From: JAGNHN01 sp964590645
GTDB lineage: Bacteria; Bacteroidota; Bacteroidia; Bacteroidales; JAGNHN01
Length of the DNA stretch: 64,000 nucleotides
Assembly (NCBI GenBank): GCA_964590645.1
Contig: CAZPYJ010000004.1
Span: 62,001 to 126,000, forward strand
Direction of reading: 5' to 3'
Part shown: in pieces, positions 1-8,340 of the stretch
How the letters are laid out: each line of letters opens with the position of its first letter
How positions within the stretch are numbered: the stretch's first letter is position 1
The notes under the pieces: model-generated
What the model was told of the DNA's origin: nothing
The model's database searches: none
The model's input: the letters and a program-made list of their open reading frames with translations, nothing else
Position numbers and translations under genes: made by a program

Positions 1-206
1 AAGAGTGACTCCCCGTCCAGAAGCTGGGCTCCCTTCAACCTTGTCTGCCATTCATCAGAATAGGGGAGGGTTTCCCCGCAAAGGATAGTGTAGTTCCACT
101 GTTCCTCTTCCTGCCAGAAACGGCAAAGAGCAATGTCCAGACCATCCAGGGAAGTGCCCGACATTAAACCGCAGACATTGTAATATGTGGGATCAGGGCG
201 ACTCAT
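1..206 (-). CDS. anmK: Anhydro-N-acetylmuramic acid kinase, N-terminal part (runs off the window)
   Basis: AnmK phosphorylates 1,6-anhydro-MurNAc released during peptidoglycan turnover, feeding it back into amino-sugar metabolism in the cytoplasm. Only the first 68 codons are present; the gene continues beyond base 1. The ATG at 204-206 opens a frame whose residues 13-24 read GLMSGTSLDGLD, the glycine-rich phosphate-binding signature that opens this kinase family, followed by a D-[IV]-A-L strand. The start lies 3 nt after the murF stop on the same strand, so the two genes are almost certainly co-transcribed; both serve cell-wall metabolism. The identification rests on this one highly diagnostic motif and its position at the N-terminus. 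Confidence 0.88.
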   Translation of the reverse strand, partial: MSRPDPTYYNVCGLMSGTSLDGLDIALCRFWQEEEQWNYTILCGETLPYSDEWQTRLKGAQLLDGESL

Positions 207-209
207 TGT

Positions 210-1499
210 TCAGAGGTATGGGAGCAGCTTTTCCAGGCCGATGCCACGCGAACCCTTCAACAATACATCCGCATTGCTGATCGGGTGGTCTTTGAGCCAT
301 TGAATGCAGGACTCTGTATCCGCAAAAGCCTGGCTGCCTTTTCCGGCGCAGCCTTGAAACCACGGCCCGATGAACACCAGATTGGGGAAACCTGCCTCTG
401 CCAGATAATGTACGATGGCCTGATGTTCAGCTTCCGATTCCTCGCCCAGCTCCAGCATATCTCCCAGGATCGCCCACTTTTCTTTGCCCTCCCATCGACT
501 AAAATTCTCCAGTGCGAGCAGCATACTGGATGGGTTGGCATTGTAAGCATCCATCAGCAGGGTATTGCTTTGGGTGTGGATGACCTGGGAGCGATGGTTG
601 GCGGGTTGATAGCTGGAAATGGCCTGAACTATCTTCGCCCAGGGAACCTTAAATTGCAGTCCTGCTGCTGCTGCTGCCAGCACGTTGGCCAGATTATAGT
701 CCCCGCTCATTTGTGTCGCTGTTTCGGTTCCGGGATCCGGTGCTTTTTCCCAGCGTAATTTCAATAAGGCTTGCTCTGCGATGACCGAGGCAGAGGGGGT
801 TTGGTCATTGCCGTATAAAATGCGGTGCATTCCTTCGCTCAGGCGCATAAGGAGGGGGTCAGCGGCATTGACGAATACCCTGCCTCCGTTTTCGCGGAGG
901 AAGGTGTATAATTCTGTTTTGGCCCGGATGACTCCGGCATATCCGCCAAATCCTTCCAGGTGTGCTTTCCCGATATTGGTAATCAGGCCGTAGTCCGGCC
1001 TGGCTATTTCGCACAGCCTGGCTATTTCACCGGAATGGTTTGCACCCATTTCAATGACTGCGATTTCGGAATTCCTGGGGATGCTGAGGATACTGAGGGG
1101 AACTCCGATGTGGTTATTCAGGTTTCCGTGAGTTGCAAAAACCTGAAAAGTGGTTTTCAGTACCCTGTCGATCAGTTCTTTGGTCGTGGTTTTTCCATTG
1201 GAACCTGTGATAGCCAATATGGGGACGCTCAGTTCAGAACGGTACCTTATGGCCAATGCTTGCAGGGTCATCAGGCTATCTCCGGTCAGAAAGCAATCAG
1301 GGTGTGAAGCGGGGGCCAGCTGCGGGTCGTCGCAAACGACGGCTGCAGCACCTGCTTTCAGGGCGTCTTCCGCAAAGCGGTTTCCATTGTATTGTTCCCC
1401 CCTGAGGGCAAAGAACAGCTCACCTGCTTTCAATGTCCGGCTGTCGGTGCAAATAGTGGCACCATTGAGGAAAAGCTCGTAGAGATCGTTTGTTTTCAT
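210..1499 (-). CDS. murF: UDP-N-acetylmuramoyl-tripeptide--D-alanyl-D-alanine ligase
   Basis: MurF adds D-Ala-D-Ala to the UDP-MurNAc-tripeptide, the last cytoplasmic step of peptidoglycan precursor synthesis, using ATP. The 429-residue protein has the N-terminal Mur ligase domain, an ATP-binding loop GSNGKTT at residues 99-105, the central domain with a VIEMGANHSGEI stretch, and the C-terminal domain with LMDAYNANP and KGSRGIGLE. An in-frame ATG 18 nt upstream (1515-1517) lies inside the stem of the gldJ terminator hairpin, so I place the start at 1497-1499 (MKTNDLYEL), which also gives the usual N-terminus. It is followed after 3 nt by anmK. murF next to gldJ is an arrangement known in gliding Bacteroidota. 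Confidence 0.95.
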   Translation of the reverse strand: MKTNDLYELFLNGATICTDSRTLKAGELFFALRGEQYNGNRFAEDALKAGAAAVVCDDPQLAPASHPDCFLTGDSLMTLQALAIRYRSELSVPILAITGSNGKTTTKELIDRVLKTTFQVFATHGNLNNHIGVPLSILSIPRNSEIAVIEMGANHSGEIARLCEIARPDYGLITNIGKAHLEGFGGYAGVIRAKTELYTFLRENGGRVFVNAADPLLMRLSEGMHRILYGNDQTPSASVIAEQALLKLRWEKAPDPGTETATQMSGDYNLANVLAAAAAGLQFKVPWAKIVQAISSYQPANHRSQVIHTQSNTLLMDAYNANPSSMLLALENFSRWEGKEKWAILGDMLELGEESEAEHQAIVHYLAEAGFPNLVFIGPWFQGCAGKGSQAFADTESCIQWLKDHPISNADVLLKGSRGIGLEKLLPYL

Positions 1500-1504
1500 T
1501 CTAT

Positions 1505-1537
1505 AAAAAAGCCCCATTTATCGAGGATAAACGGGGC
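1505..1537 (-). terminator. Rho-independent terminator of gldJ, abutting the murF start
   Basis: Read on the minus strand, a GCCCC...GGGGC stem (bases 1511-1515 with 1533-1537) continues through a five-pair AT section (1517-1521 with 1527-1531) across one A/C mismatch, has a 5-nt loop, and ends in six T residues (A1505-1510 on the plus strand). It lies 23 nt after the gldJ stop. The murF start codon follows only 5 nt after the T-run, so any murF expression from upstream must read through this hairpin. Confidence 0.85.
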
Positions 1538-1559
1538 CGGTATATTTGTGGATTATCAA

Positions 1560-3041
1560 TTAATACGCTCCGGGGATTGGGCTGCCAACGCGGGTCATTG
1601 CACAGCGGAAGCCGATGTAATCGGTGGCCAGGTTCTGGTCGATAAAGCGACGGGCACCGGGGCTGAGCCAGTAGGCCCGGTCGCGCCACGAACCGCCTTT
1701 GAATACCCGGGCTTCATCATTGATCATCGAAGCCACCCCGTATTCGTACATCAGGTTAGTGGTGTTGGATACCGAGGGTTCCTGCAGCCAGTCGGTGGAA
1801 ACGGTGGAGGCATAGTCCCCGTCCAGGAAGTTACGGTTGTCTGCTTTGCGGTAGTTTCTTCTTCCTGCGGCTTCTTCAACGGTCACATCGCGATAGATCA
1901 GGCGGCCAAGGCTGTCTTTTTCCATCAGGTAGCCTTCTTCATCTTTGACTTTTGTTTTAAAAACATTGCCACGGAAAGGCCGGAAGTCGTCTACGTCTTC
2001 AGCAGAGAGAGGACGATATACATCCATCACCCATTCAGCGACATTGCCAGCCATATTATAGAGACCATAATCATTGGGCCAGTAGGCCCATACCGGGGCG
2101 GTAATGTCTGCTGCATCGTTCAGGGCTCCCGCTACCCCCATATTGTCTCCACGACCCCGTTTAAAGTTGGCCATAAAGGTGCCGTAGGCATCATCGCCGG
2201 CAAAACGGGTATAATTTCCATTCCAGGGATAGATTCTCCTTTCGATTATGCGCTCATACAGGGCATTGCCGATCAGGCCCAGGGCTGCAAATTCCCATTC
2301 AGCTTCTGTCGGCAGACGGTATTTGGGCAGCATTATCCCATCTTCAATGCGGGCTTTGCGTTCACCAGGTCCATTGGGATTAAGGTCTTCCAGGGGCATC
2401 AGCACCAGGCCTTCATATTGGCCGGCCAGATAGGCTTCGGTATTAAAGTTGTTTTCATTCAGCTGATCGGGATCCCAGTCGAGGATGCCGGCTTCAATCA
2501 GCAGCATTTCATTGACGCGGTCGGTACGCCAGGTGCAGTAATCATTGGCCTGTGGCCAATTAACTCCAACTACCGGATAGTCGCGATAGGCCGGATGGCG
2601 GAAGTACAGTTCTACAAAAGGTTCATTGTAAGCCAGGCGGTCGCGCCATACGAGGGTGTCGGGCAGGGCATCGGCAATGACTTCAGGATAGTCCATTCCA
2701 AAGACCCGGTTCAGCCAGTAGATGTACTCCAGGTAGTCGAGGTTGCGCACCTCCGTTTCATCCATATAGAAGGAGGATACGGTCACCCTTCGGGGGATGT
2801 TGTTCCAGTCGTACATAAAGTCATCCTGGGTATTTCCCATCACAAAGGTACCGCCTTCGATCAGCACCAGGCCGGGGCCGGTGATTTGTTCTGCATAGGG
2901 TACCACTTCAAAGCCGCCATTATAAGGGGCATTGTACTCCCATCCGGTGGTACTGGAAGCAGGGCCTCCTCCGCAGGAGGACAACAGCATCGCACTGATT
3001 CCGATGGCTGCCAAAGCGATTAAAAAATTCAGACGCATCAT
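1560..3041 (-). CDS. gldJ: Gliding motility/T9SS lipoprotein GldJ (FGE-sulfatase fold)
   Basis: GldJ is an outer-membrane-associated lipoprotein needed for gliding and for stability of the GldK/T9SS ring in Flavobacterium. This 493-residue protein starts with a lipoprotein signal: a hydrophobic stretch ending in LLSSC with the acylated cysteine at residue 23. From about residue 55 it has a formylglycine-generating-enzyme-like (SUMF1) fold, opening with LVLIEGGTFVMG, with internal YRLPTEAEWEFAA and YNMAGNVAEW motifs and ending RRFIDQNLATDYIGFRCA. These motifs are shared with GldK and with unrelated SUMF1 proteins; the GldJ call relies on its place beside murF, porU and porV. It is somewhat shorter than flavobacterial GldJ (about 560 residues). 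The alternative is a GldK paralogue. Confidence 0.82.
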   Translation of the reverse strand: MMRLNFLIALAAIGISAMLLSSCGGGPASSTTGWEYNAPYNGGFEVVPYAEQITGPGLVLIEGGTFVMGNTQDDFMYDWNNIPRRVTVSSFYMDETEVRNLDYLEYIYWLNRVFGMDYPEVIADALPDTLVWRDRLAYNEPFVELYFRHPAYRDYPVVGVNWPQANDYCTWRTDRVNEMLLIEAGILDWDPDQLNENNFNTEAYLAGQYEGLVLMPLEDLNPNGPGERKARIEDGIMLPKYRLPTEAEWEFAALGLIGNALYERIIERRIYPWNGNYTRFAGDDAYGTFMANFKRGRGDNMGVAGALNDAADITAPVWAYWPNDYGLYNMAGNVAEWVMDVYRPLSAEDVDDFRPFRGNVFKTKVKDEEGYLMEKDSLGRLIYRDVTVEEAAGRRNYRKADNRNFLDGDYASTVSTDWLQEPSVSNTTNLMYEYGVASMINDEARVFKGGSWRDRAYWLSPGARRFIDQNLATDYIGFRCAMTRVGSPIPGAY

Positions 3042-3069
3042 ATCTTAATTTTCAAAATAGCGTGATTAA

Positions 3070-4068
3070 CTAGAAGGTCGGGCAGTTTATTGCCTTGATC
3101 TTTTTCTTCTTAGGTGCGCAGGGGAAGAACCAGGCGAAGGAAACTTCGTGCGCTCCACCGGTGATATTGGTCAGCCTGGAGACCGTAAGGTCGTAGCTGT
3201 AGCCAAATTTGTAGGTACTTTGTTCGAAGCCTACCAGCATAATGAGGGCGTCCGGATTCTCAAAATTCTGACGGAACCACACGCCGCCCACAAAGGGGTA
3301 GCGGTTGAAGTACATTCCGTAGTTGAGTTGATGGAACTCCTGCTGTTTTTGATACAGGATGTTGGGCGACAGGGTGGGATCTTCCAGCTTTCTGCCGCTG
3401 GAGCGCCTGGGAGCCAGATTGATGATGGTTCCGGCGTGGGCGGTCAGCTTCATATACAGTTTGCTGCTCACATCGGTATAGAAGCCATCATTCGGCTGGG
3501 TGAGGTGATGTGCTGCAAAGCCTACAAAGAAGTTTTCATTGTCTCCGAACAAGAGTCCGGCACTGAAATCCGCAAAAGCACGGCTCAGGTTAGGGGGGCG
3601 TACTTCCAGAGAAGTCAGGGTAAATCCATATTTTGGATCAATCTGGTCAGGAAATACCAATTTGTCCCAATCCAGCCGCCTTTGCATAAAGGTAGCCTGG
3701 AAACCTGCATTCAGGAATAGTTTGCGGCTGAGGGTCAGGCGATACGAATACATCCCGCTGGCCATCGTGGTGGTAAAAGCTCCATCACCGGCCCGGTCAT
3801 TGGTGAGCAGCAGACCAACTCCCCCGCTGATGTTGTCTACATACTGATCGTAGCTGGCATTATACGTGACGTAGGTTCCTGAAATGGCAGGCCACTGGTT
3901 GCGGTAGTTGGCGATCAGCCTCGGACACACATTGGATCCTGCCATAGCAGGATTAAGGTAGAGGGGGTTGGCATAGAACTGGGAAAATATAGGGTCCTGT
4001 GCTTTTAGCCCTCTGAAAGAGAAGACCATCAATAGAATGGCAGCCGTGGTGATCACCTTTCTCATCAT
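3070..4068 (-). CDS. PorP/SprF-family type IX secretion outer-membrane protein
   Basis: PorP/SprF proteins are outer-membrane beta-barrels that work with T9SS, often helping to anchor or secrete a partner adhesin. After a signal peptide ending GLKAQ, the mature protein starts DPIFSQFYANPLYLNPAMAGS, the hallmark of this family; later segments such as GGVGLLLTNDRAGDG and FSAGLLFGDNENFFVGFAAHHLTQPN are typical barrel strands. The frame is open from a GTG at 4107, but ATG at 4066-4068 (MMRKV) directly precedes the signal peptide and is chosen, giving 332 residues. It lies 28 nt upstream of gldJ on the same strand and is probably co-transcribed. Which member (PorP itself or an SprF paralogue) cannot be told from sequence. 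Confidence 0.85.
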   Translation of the reverse strand: MMRKVITTAAILLMVFSFRGLKAQDPIFSQFYANPLYLNPAMAGSNVCPRLIANYRNQWPAISGTYVTYNASYDQYVDNISGGVGLLLTNDRAGDGAFTTTMASGMYSYRLTLSRKLFLNAGFQATFMQRRLDWDKLVFPDQIDPKYGFTLTSLEVRPPNLSRAFADFSAGLLFGDNENFFVGFAAHHLTQPNDGFYTDVSSKLYMKLTAHAGTIINLAPRRSSGRKLEDPTLSPNILYQKQQEFHQLNYGMYFNRYPFVGGVWFRQNFENPDALIMLVGFEQSTYKFGYSYDLTVSRLTNITGGAHEVSFAWFFPCAPKKKKIKAINCPTF

Positions 4069-4258
4069 ACTGGCGTTCGCTGATGCTGTGTTTGGTTTAA
4101 GGTTCACAATATTACAAATAATATTTCTATTGGAAACTTTTTTTCAATCCCGGAATTAATCGAAGCTGCAATAATCCCGGAACCCCCTCGTTTGGGCTGC
4201 CTGTTTTAAAAAAATGCCGCAAAATAATCTCATTATACCAGGGAATCACTCAAGGGGT

Positions 4259-4266
4259 TACATTTG
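4259..4266 (+). promoter_or_regulatory. TAnnTTTG promoter -7 element for porU
   Basis: TACATTTG matches the Bacteroidota sigma-A -7 consensus. It ends 61 nt before the porU start; no clear -33 TTTG box is seen. Confidence 0.5.
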
Positions 4267-4327
4267 TGCGACAAGGAAATCACCTTATTGCTGAATTCCT
4301 GAATCAATCGAGAAAAACCAAAACCGG

Positions 4328-7300
4328 ATGAATTTGTTACCTTATGCATCAGTGAAGAAAATGCTCAGTAAGAATATGTTGGTATTCCTGTTGCTGATGC
4401 ACACTTTCCTTGCGATTCAAGCACAAGCCGTGCCTGGAGCACAGGAAAAATGGCATACTGCACAAATCCTTTGGGCGAGCCCGGCAACCGCATCTCCTGC
4501 CGATGCTTTTGCCGCCGATATGCACTTTTCCGAAACAGCTGTACCCTATGCCTTTGCCTTGGTGGAATGGAAGGAGAATTATGCCCTTCTCTCTGCAGAA
4601 ATCTCGGATGCGGTTTATGAAAATGTCAGTCATCCGGATGCAGCAGCCTGGTATCAACAACTGGAAACAACAGAAAAAGAACTGAAGACGGAAATCATTC
4701 AGGCCCGTAATAAAAAATATTTGAAAATCAGTCTCTTACCTTACAAGCTCAACTCCTCTTCCGCCGGATTGCAGCGCATTACGGCCTATAGTTTACTTAT
4801 CCGATATACAGAAACTGCCCCGGAAGAATGGCAGCGGCTGCTGAAGCAGTCCGACAGCAGTTTTGCAAACAGTTCGGTGCTGGCTTCAGGAAACTGGTAT
4901 AAAGTTGCGGTAGCCAGCGATGGAATATTCCGCCTAACATACAGCGATCTCAGCTCGATGGGCATCAATGTGAACAGCATTGATCCACGACAGCTACGCC
5001 TTTTTGGCAATGGCGGAGGAATGCTTCCGGAAGCGAACAGCGCATTTCGCTACGACGACTTATACGAGAATGCCATCTGGGTTGCCGGGGAGGAAGATGG
5101 GTCCTTCGATCCTTCCGACTATGTTCTTTTTTATGGTCAGGGGCCCCATCGCTGGAATTATGATCAGACAGCAGAGGCCTTCCACCACAGCCTGCACCTC
5201 TACACTGACAAAACAGTGTACTTTCTGACCATTGGTCCTGTCCAGGGCAAGCGTATCGGGCAGGTGAACCAGAGCCCGCAAGCCCCCACCCACCAGGTAA
5301 GCAGCTTTGATGATTATGCTTTTTATGAACAGGAATCCTATAATCTGATTAAGTCGGGAAAAGACTGGTATGGAGAAAAGTTTGATGTCATCACCCGCTA
5401 TGATCTGCCCGATTTCAGCTTTCCCAATCACGATATGAATCAGGCGGTGTACCTGCGGGCCGCTGTTGCTGCCAAAAGTACTTCCATCAGCAGTTTCGGA
5501 ATCTTCCTGGATGGCGTTCAGGTCGTCAACCCGATGGTGGCGTCGGTGCCGGCCCAGGCGTACAATACAGATTACGCCAAGAAGGCCGAAGCCTCCCGCA
5601 AAATGCTGATGACTTCTTCCGATTTTGATCTGGAAGTGGAGTATTATGCGACAGTCTCCAATTCCGTAGGTTGGCTCGACTTTGTGGAAGTCAATGTCCG
5701 GCGACACCTCAGGTTCGGAAGCGGGCAGTTGAACTTCCGCGATGCTGGCAGTGTTGGTTTAGGGAATATCAGCCGGTTTACCCTTACTTCTGCCCCTTCT
5801 TCCCTCAAAGTATGGGAGGTCAGCAATCCATTGGAACCTGCCCTGATCAATGCTTCTGTATCTGGCAGCGAGCTAAGCTTCGTCGTGGCCACCGACCTGC
5901 TGCGTGAGTTTGTCGCCTTTGACGGATCTGCCTTCAAGCAAGCCGAGTTGATAGGAAAGATTCCGAATCAGAACCTGCACGGGCTTCCGGTGTTTGATAT
6001 GATCATTGTCAGTCATCCAGATTTCTTCGATCAGGCAAACCGCCTGGCTCAATTGCATAATGTGCAGGATAACTACAGCGTGATCGTGGTCACACCGGCT
6101 GAAATATACAATGAGTTTTCCTCAGGGGTACAGGATATATCCGCAATCCGCGATTTTATCAGGATGATATACCAACGCAGCAACAGTCAGACTGATCTCA
6201 AATATGTGCTCCTTTTTGGCGATGCGTCCTATGATCCCAAGAACCGCCTTCCGGATAATCAGAATTTCATCCCGACTTTCCAGACGCGTAACAGTCTCCA
6301 GCCTACTGCTTCCTATGCTACCGATGACTTCTTTGTGCTGATGGATGATGGGGAAGGCCAGGGTGCCAGTGGAACCCCCGATCTGGGTATCGGCCGCTTT
6401 CCGGTTTCCAGCCCTGCTCAGGCCAAAACGGCCGTGGATAAGATTGTGAACTACACCAGCAATGGGCTTGTGGTGCCTTCCTCTTATGGCGTCAACCTTA
6501 TCCCTGCTCTGGCCGATTGGCGTAATGTGCTTACCTATGTCGCCGATGACCAGGACGGGAATCTGCATCAGAACCAGGCCGAGGAGCTGGCCGATTATGT
6601 GCAGAACCGATTCAGAGAATACAATATTGATAAGATATATCTGGATGCCTATCCCCAGGTGAGTACCCCGGGCGGACAGCGTTATCCGGAAGTGAATAAG
6701 GCCATCAACGACCGCATCAATAAGGGGACGCTCATCTTTAATTATACCGGCCACGGAGGAGAAACCGGACTGGCCCAGGAAAGGGTACTGGAGATTCAGG
6801 ATATCCTTTCCTGGAAGAATCCATTTAATCTTCCTGTCTTTGTTACTGCAACCTGCGAGTTCAGCCGTTACGACGATCCTCAGCGCACTTCGGCTGGCGA
6901 GCTCACCTTTCTCAAATCTGATGGCGGGGCCATCTCACTCTTTACCACTTCCCGGCTCTCTTTTTCTTCCAGCAACTTTGCCCTGAATTTGCGATTCTAT
7001 GAAAAAGTGTTCAATAAAATTGACGGGGTGTTTCCCCGGATGGGAGATGTAATTCGTTTGGCGAAAACACCCTCCAATCCAAATATCCGCAACTTCGTCC
7101 TGCTGGGCGATCCGGCTTTGCGGCTGGCCTATCCTGAACATCAGGTCTATACTACCGAAATCAACGGAAAGCCCATCGATGGCACCCCCGATACCCTGAA
7201 AGCTTTGTCAAAAATCACCATTAAGGGAAAAGTTGTGGATGCCACCGGCCAGCTCCTGCCCTGGTTCAACGGTATCATTTATCCCTCCGTCTTTGATAAG

Positions 7301-8218
7301 CCGGCTGAAGTGATTACACGGGGCAATGATCAGGACAGCAGCCCGATGAAGTTCTACATACAGAAAAACCTGCTATATAAAGGTAAGGCCAGTGTGGTGA
7401 ACGGATGGTTTGAGTTTACTTTCGTGGTGCCCAAGGATATCGCATACCGGCTGGATTATGGCCGGATCAGCTATTATGCATCCGATGGATTTACAGACGC
7501 CACCGGCTTTTACGAGAATATCCTCATCGGAGGCTCCTCTCCGGATGCACCGGTGGACGAAGACGGACCTGCTATCCGCCTCTACCTGAACGACACCAAT
7601 TTCGTAATGCACGGAATTACGGATGAAAAGCCCATCCTGCTTGCTTTTGTGGAGGACAGCAGTGGGATCAATACTGTGGGCAACGGCATCGGGCACGATA
7701 TCGTCGCCATCCTTGACGGGAAAACCGATGCGCCTTATGTGCTGAATGATTATTATGAAGCAGACCTGGACAGTTACCAAAGAGGCACAATACGCTATCC
7801 CTTCTCTGGCCTCAGTGAAGGCAAGCACAGCCTGGAGCTGAAAGTGTGGGATGTCTATAATAACTCCTCCACGGCTTATATTGAATTCTATGTGTCGGCC
7901 TCCGATGCACTTGCCCTGAGCCAGTTGATCAATTATCCCAATCCTTTCTACGGACAAACGAACTTCGTTTTCGAGCACAATCAACCTGGAAGAAGTCTGG
8001 ATATCGATATCCGGATCTACGCAATGGATGGAAGGCTGGCCCATCAGATACGTCAGAATGTGACAACCAGCGGCTACCGTACCAACCCCATCCCCTGGGA
8101 TGGAAGAACGACCGAAGGCGCTCCCCTGCCCGGGGGGATATATATCTACCGGGTAAGCGTGAATGCAGGAGAGGGCGTTTCAAATGAAATGTCAGATAAA
8201 TTGATCATCCTAAGATAA
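4328..8218 (+). CDS. porU: Type IX secretion sortase PorU (C25 gingipain-family peptidase)
   Basis: PorU is the surface sortase of T9SS: it removes the C-terminal signal of secreted cargo and attaches it to the outer membrane, working in a complex with PorV. The 1296-residue protein has a signal peptide (an alternative start is M12 at 4361), a long beta-rich N-terminal region, and a gingipain-type C25 domain from about residue 550. The catalytic histidine is in NYTGHGGE (H809) and the cysteine in VTATCEFSRYDD (C843). The C-terminus is an Ig-like/FlgD-like module with NYPNPF and WDGRTTEGAPLPGGIYIYRV, usual for PorU. porV follows at 122 nt from its likely start. Both catalytic residues are intact, so this should be active. 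Confidence 0.95.
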   Translation: MNLLPYASVKKMLSKNMLVFLLLMHTFLAIQAQAVPGAQEKWHTAQILWASPATASPADAFAADMHFSETAVPYAFALVEWKENYALLSAEISDAVYENVSHPDAAAWYQQLETTEKELKTEIIQARNKKYLKISLLPYKLNSSSAGLQRITAYSLLIRYTETAPEEWQRLLKQSDSSFANSSVLASGNWYKVAVASDGIFRLTYSDLSSMGINVNSIDPRQLRLFGNGGGMLPEANSAFRYDDLYENAIWVAGEEDGSFDPSDYVLFYGQGPHRWNYDQTAEAFHHSLHLYTDKTVYFLTIGPVQGKRIGQVNQSPQAPTHQVSSFDDYAFYEQESYNLIKSGKDWYGEKFDVITRYDLPDFSFPNHDMNQAVYLRAAVAAKSTSISSFGIFLDGVQVVNPMVASVPAQAYNTDYAKKAEASRKMLMTSSDFDLEVEYYATVSNSVGWLDFVEVNVRRHLRFGSGQLNFRDAGSVGLGNISRFTLTSAPSSLKVWEVSNPLEPALINASVSGSELSFVVATDLLREFVAFDGSAFKQAELIGKIPNQNLHGLPVFDMIIVSHPDFFDQANRLAQLHNVQDNYSVIVVTPAEIYNEFSSGVQDISAIRDFIRMIYQRSNSQTDLKYVLLFGDASYDPKNRLPDNQNFIPTFQTRNSLQPTASYATDDFFVLMDDGEGQGASGTPDLGIGRFPVSSPAQAKTAVDKIVNYTSNGLVVPSSYGVNLIPALADWRNVLTYVADDQDGNLHQNQAEELADYVQNRFREYNIDKIYLDAYPQVSTPGGQRYPEVNKAINDRINKGTLIFNYTGHGGETGLAQERVLEIQDILSWKNPFNLPVFVTATCEFSRYDDPQRTSAGELTFLKSDGGAISLFTTSRLSFSSSNFALNLRFYEKVFNKIDGVFPRMGDVIRLAKTPSNPNIRNFVLLGDPALRLAYPEHQVYTTEINGKPIDGTPDTLKALSKITIKGKVVDATGQLLPWFNGIIYPSVFDKPAEVITRGNDQDSSPMKFYIQKNLLYKGKASVVNGWFEFTFVVPKDIAYRLDYGRISYYASDGFTDATGFYENILIGGSSPDAPVDEDGPAIRLYLNDTNFVMHGITDEKPILLAFVEDSSGINTVGNGIGHDIVAILDGKTDAPYVLNDYYEADLDSYQRGTIRYPFSGLSEGKHSLELKVWDVYNNSSTAYIEFYVSASDALALSQLINYPNPFYGQTNFVFEHNQPGRSLDIDIRIYAMDGRLAHQIRQNVTTSGYRTNPIPWDGRTTEGAPLPGGIYIYRVSVNAGEGVSNEMSDKLIILR

Positions 8219-8303
8219 TTCCGGCAATGTATTGTTTATCCACAGTAAATCATCCGAATACAGGATACACGTTGAAGACCTCTGTAGGTTTCTCCAATAT
8301 CCT

Positions 8304-8311
8304 TAACTTTG
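8304..8311 (+). promoter_or_regulatory. TAnnTTTG promoter -7 element for porV
   Basis: TAACTTTG matches the Bacteroidota -7 consensus and ends 29 nt before the porV ATG at 8341. It argues that porV has its own promoter in addition to any read-through from porU, and against a start further upstream at 8227. Confidence 0.55.
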
Positions 8312-8340
8312 CACGATTTTATTATCCAAAAATGCAGATA

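Noticed and set aside
660..680. CTG/GCA-type trinucleotide run in murF
   Set aside because: It encodes a short alanine run in the ligase and is too short to be a functional repeat.
1392..3023. A 543-codon open frame on the plus strand opposite gldJ
   Set aside because: It has no recognisable motif and is composed as a reverse-frame shadow of gldJ, whose codon use leaves that frame open.
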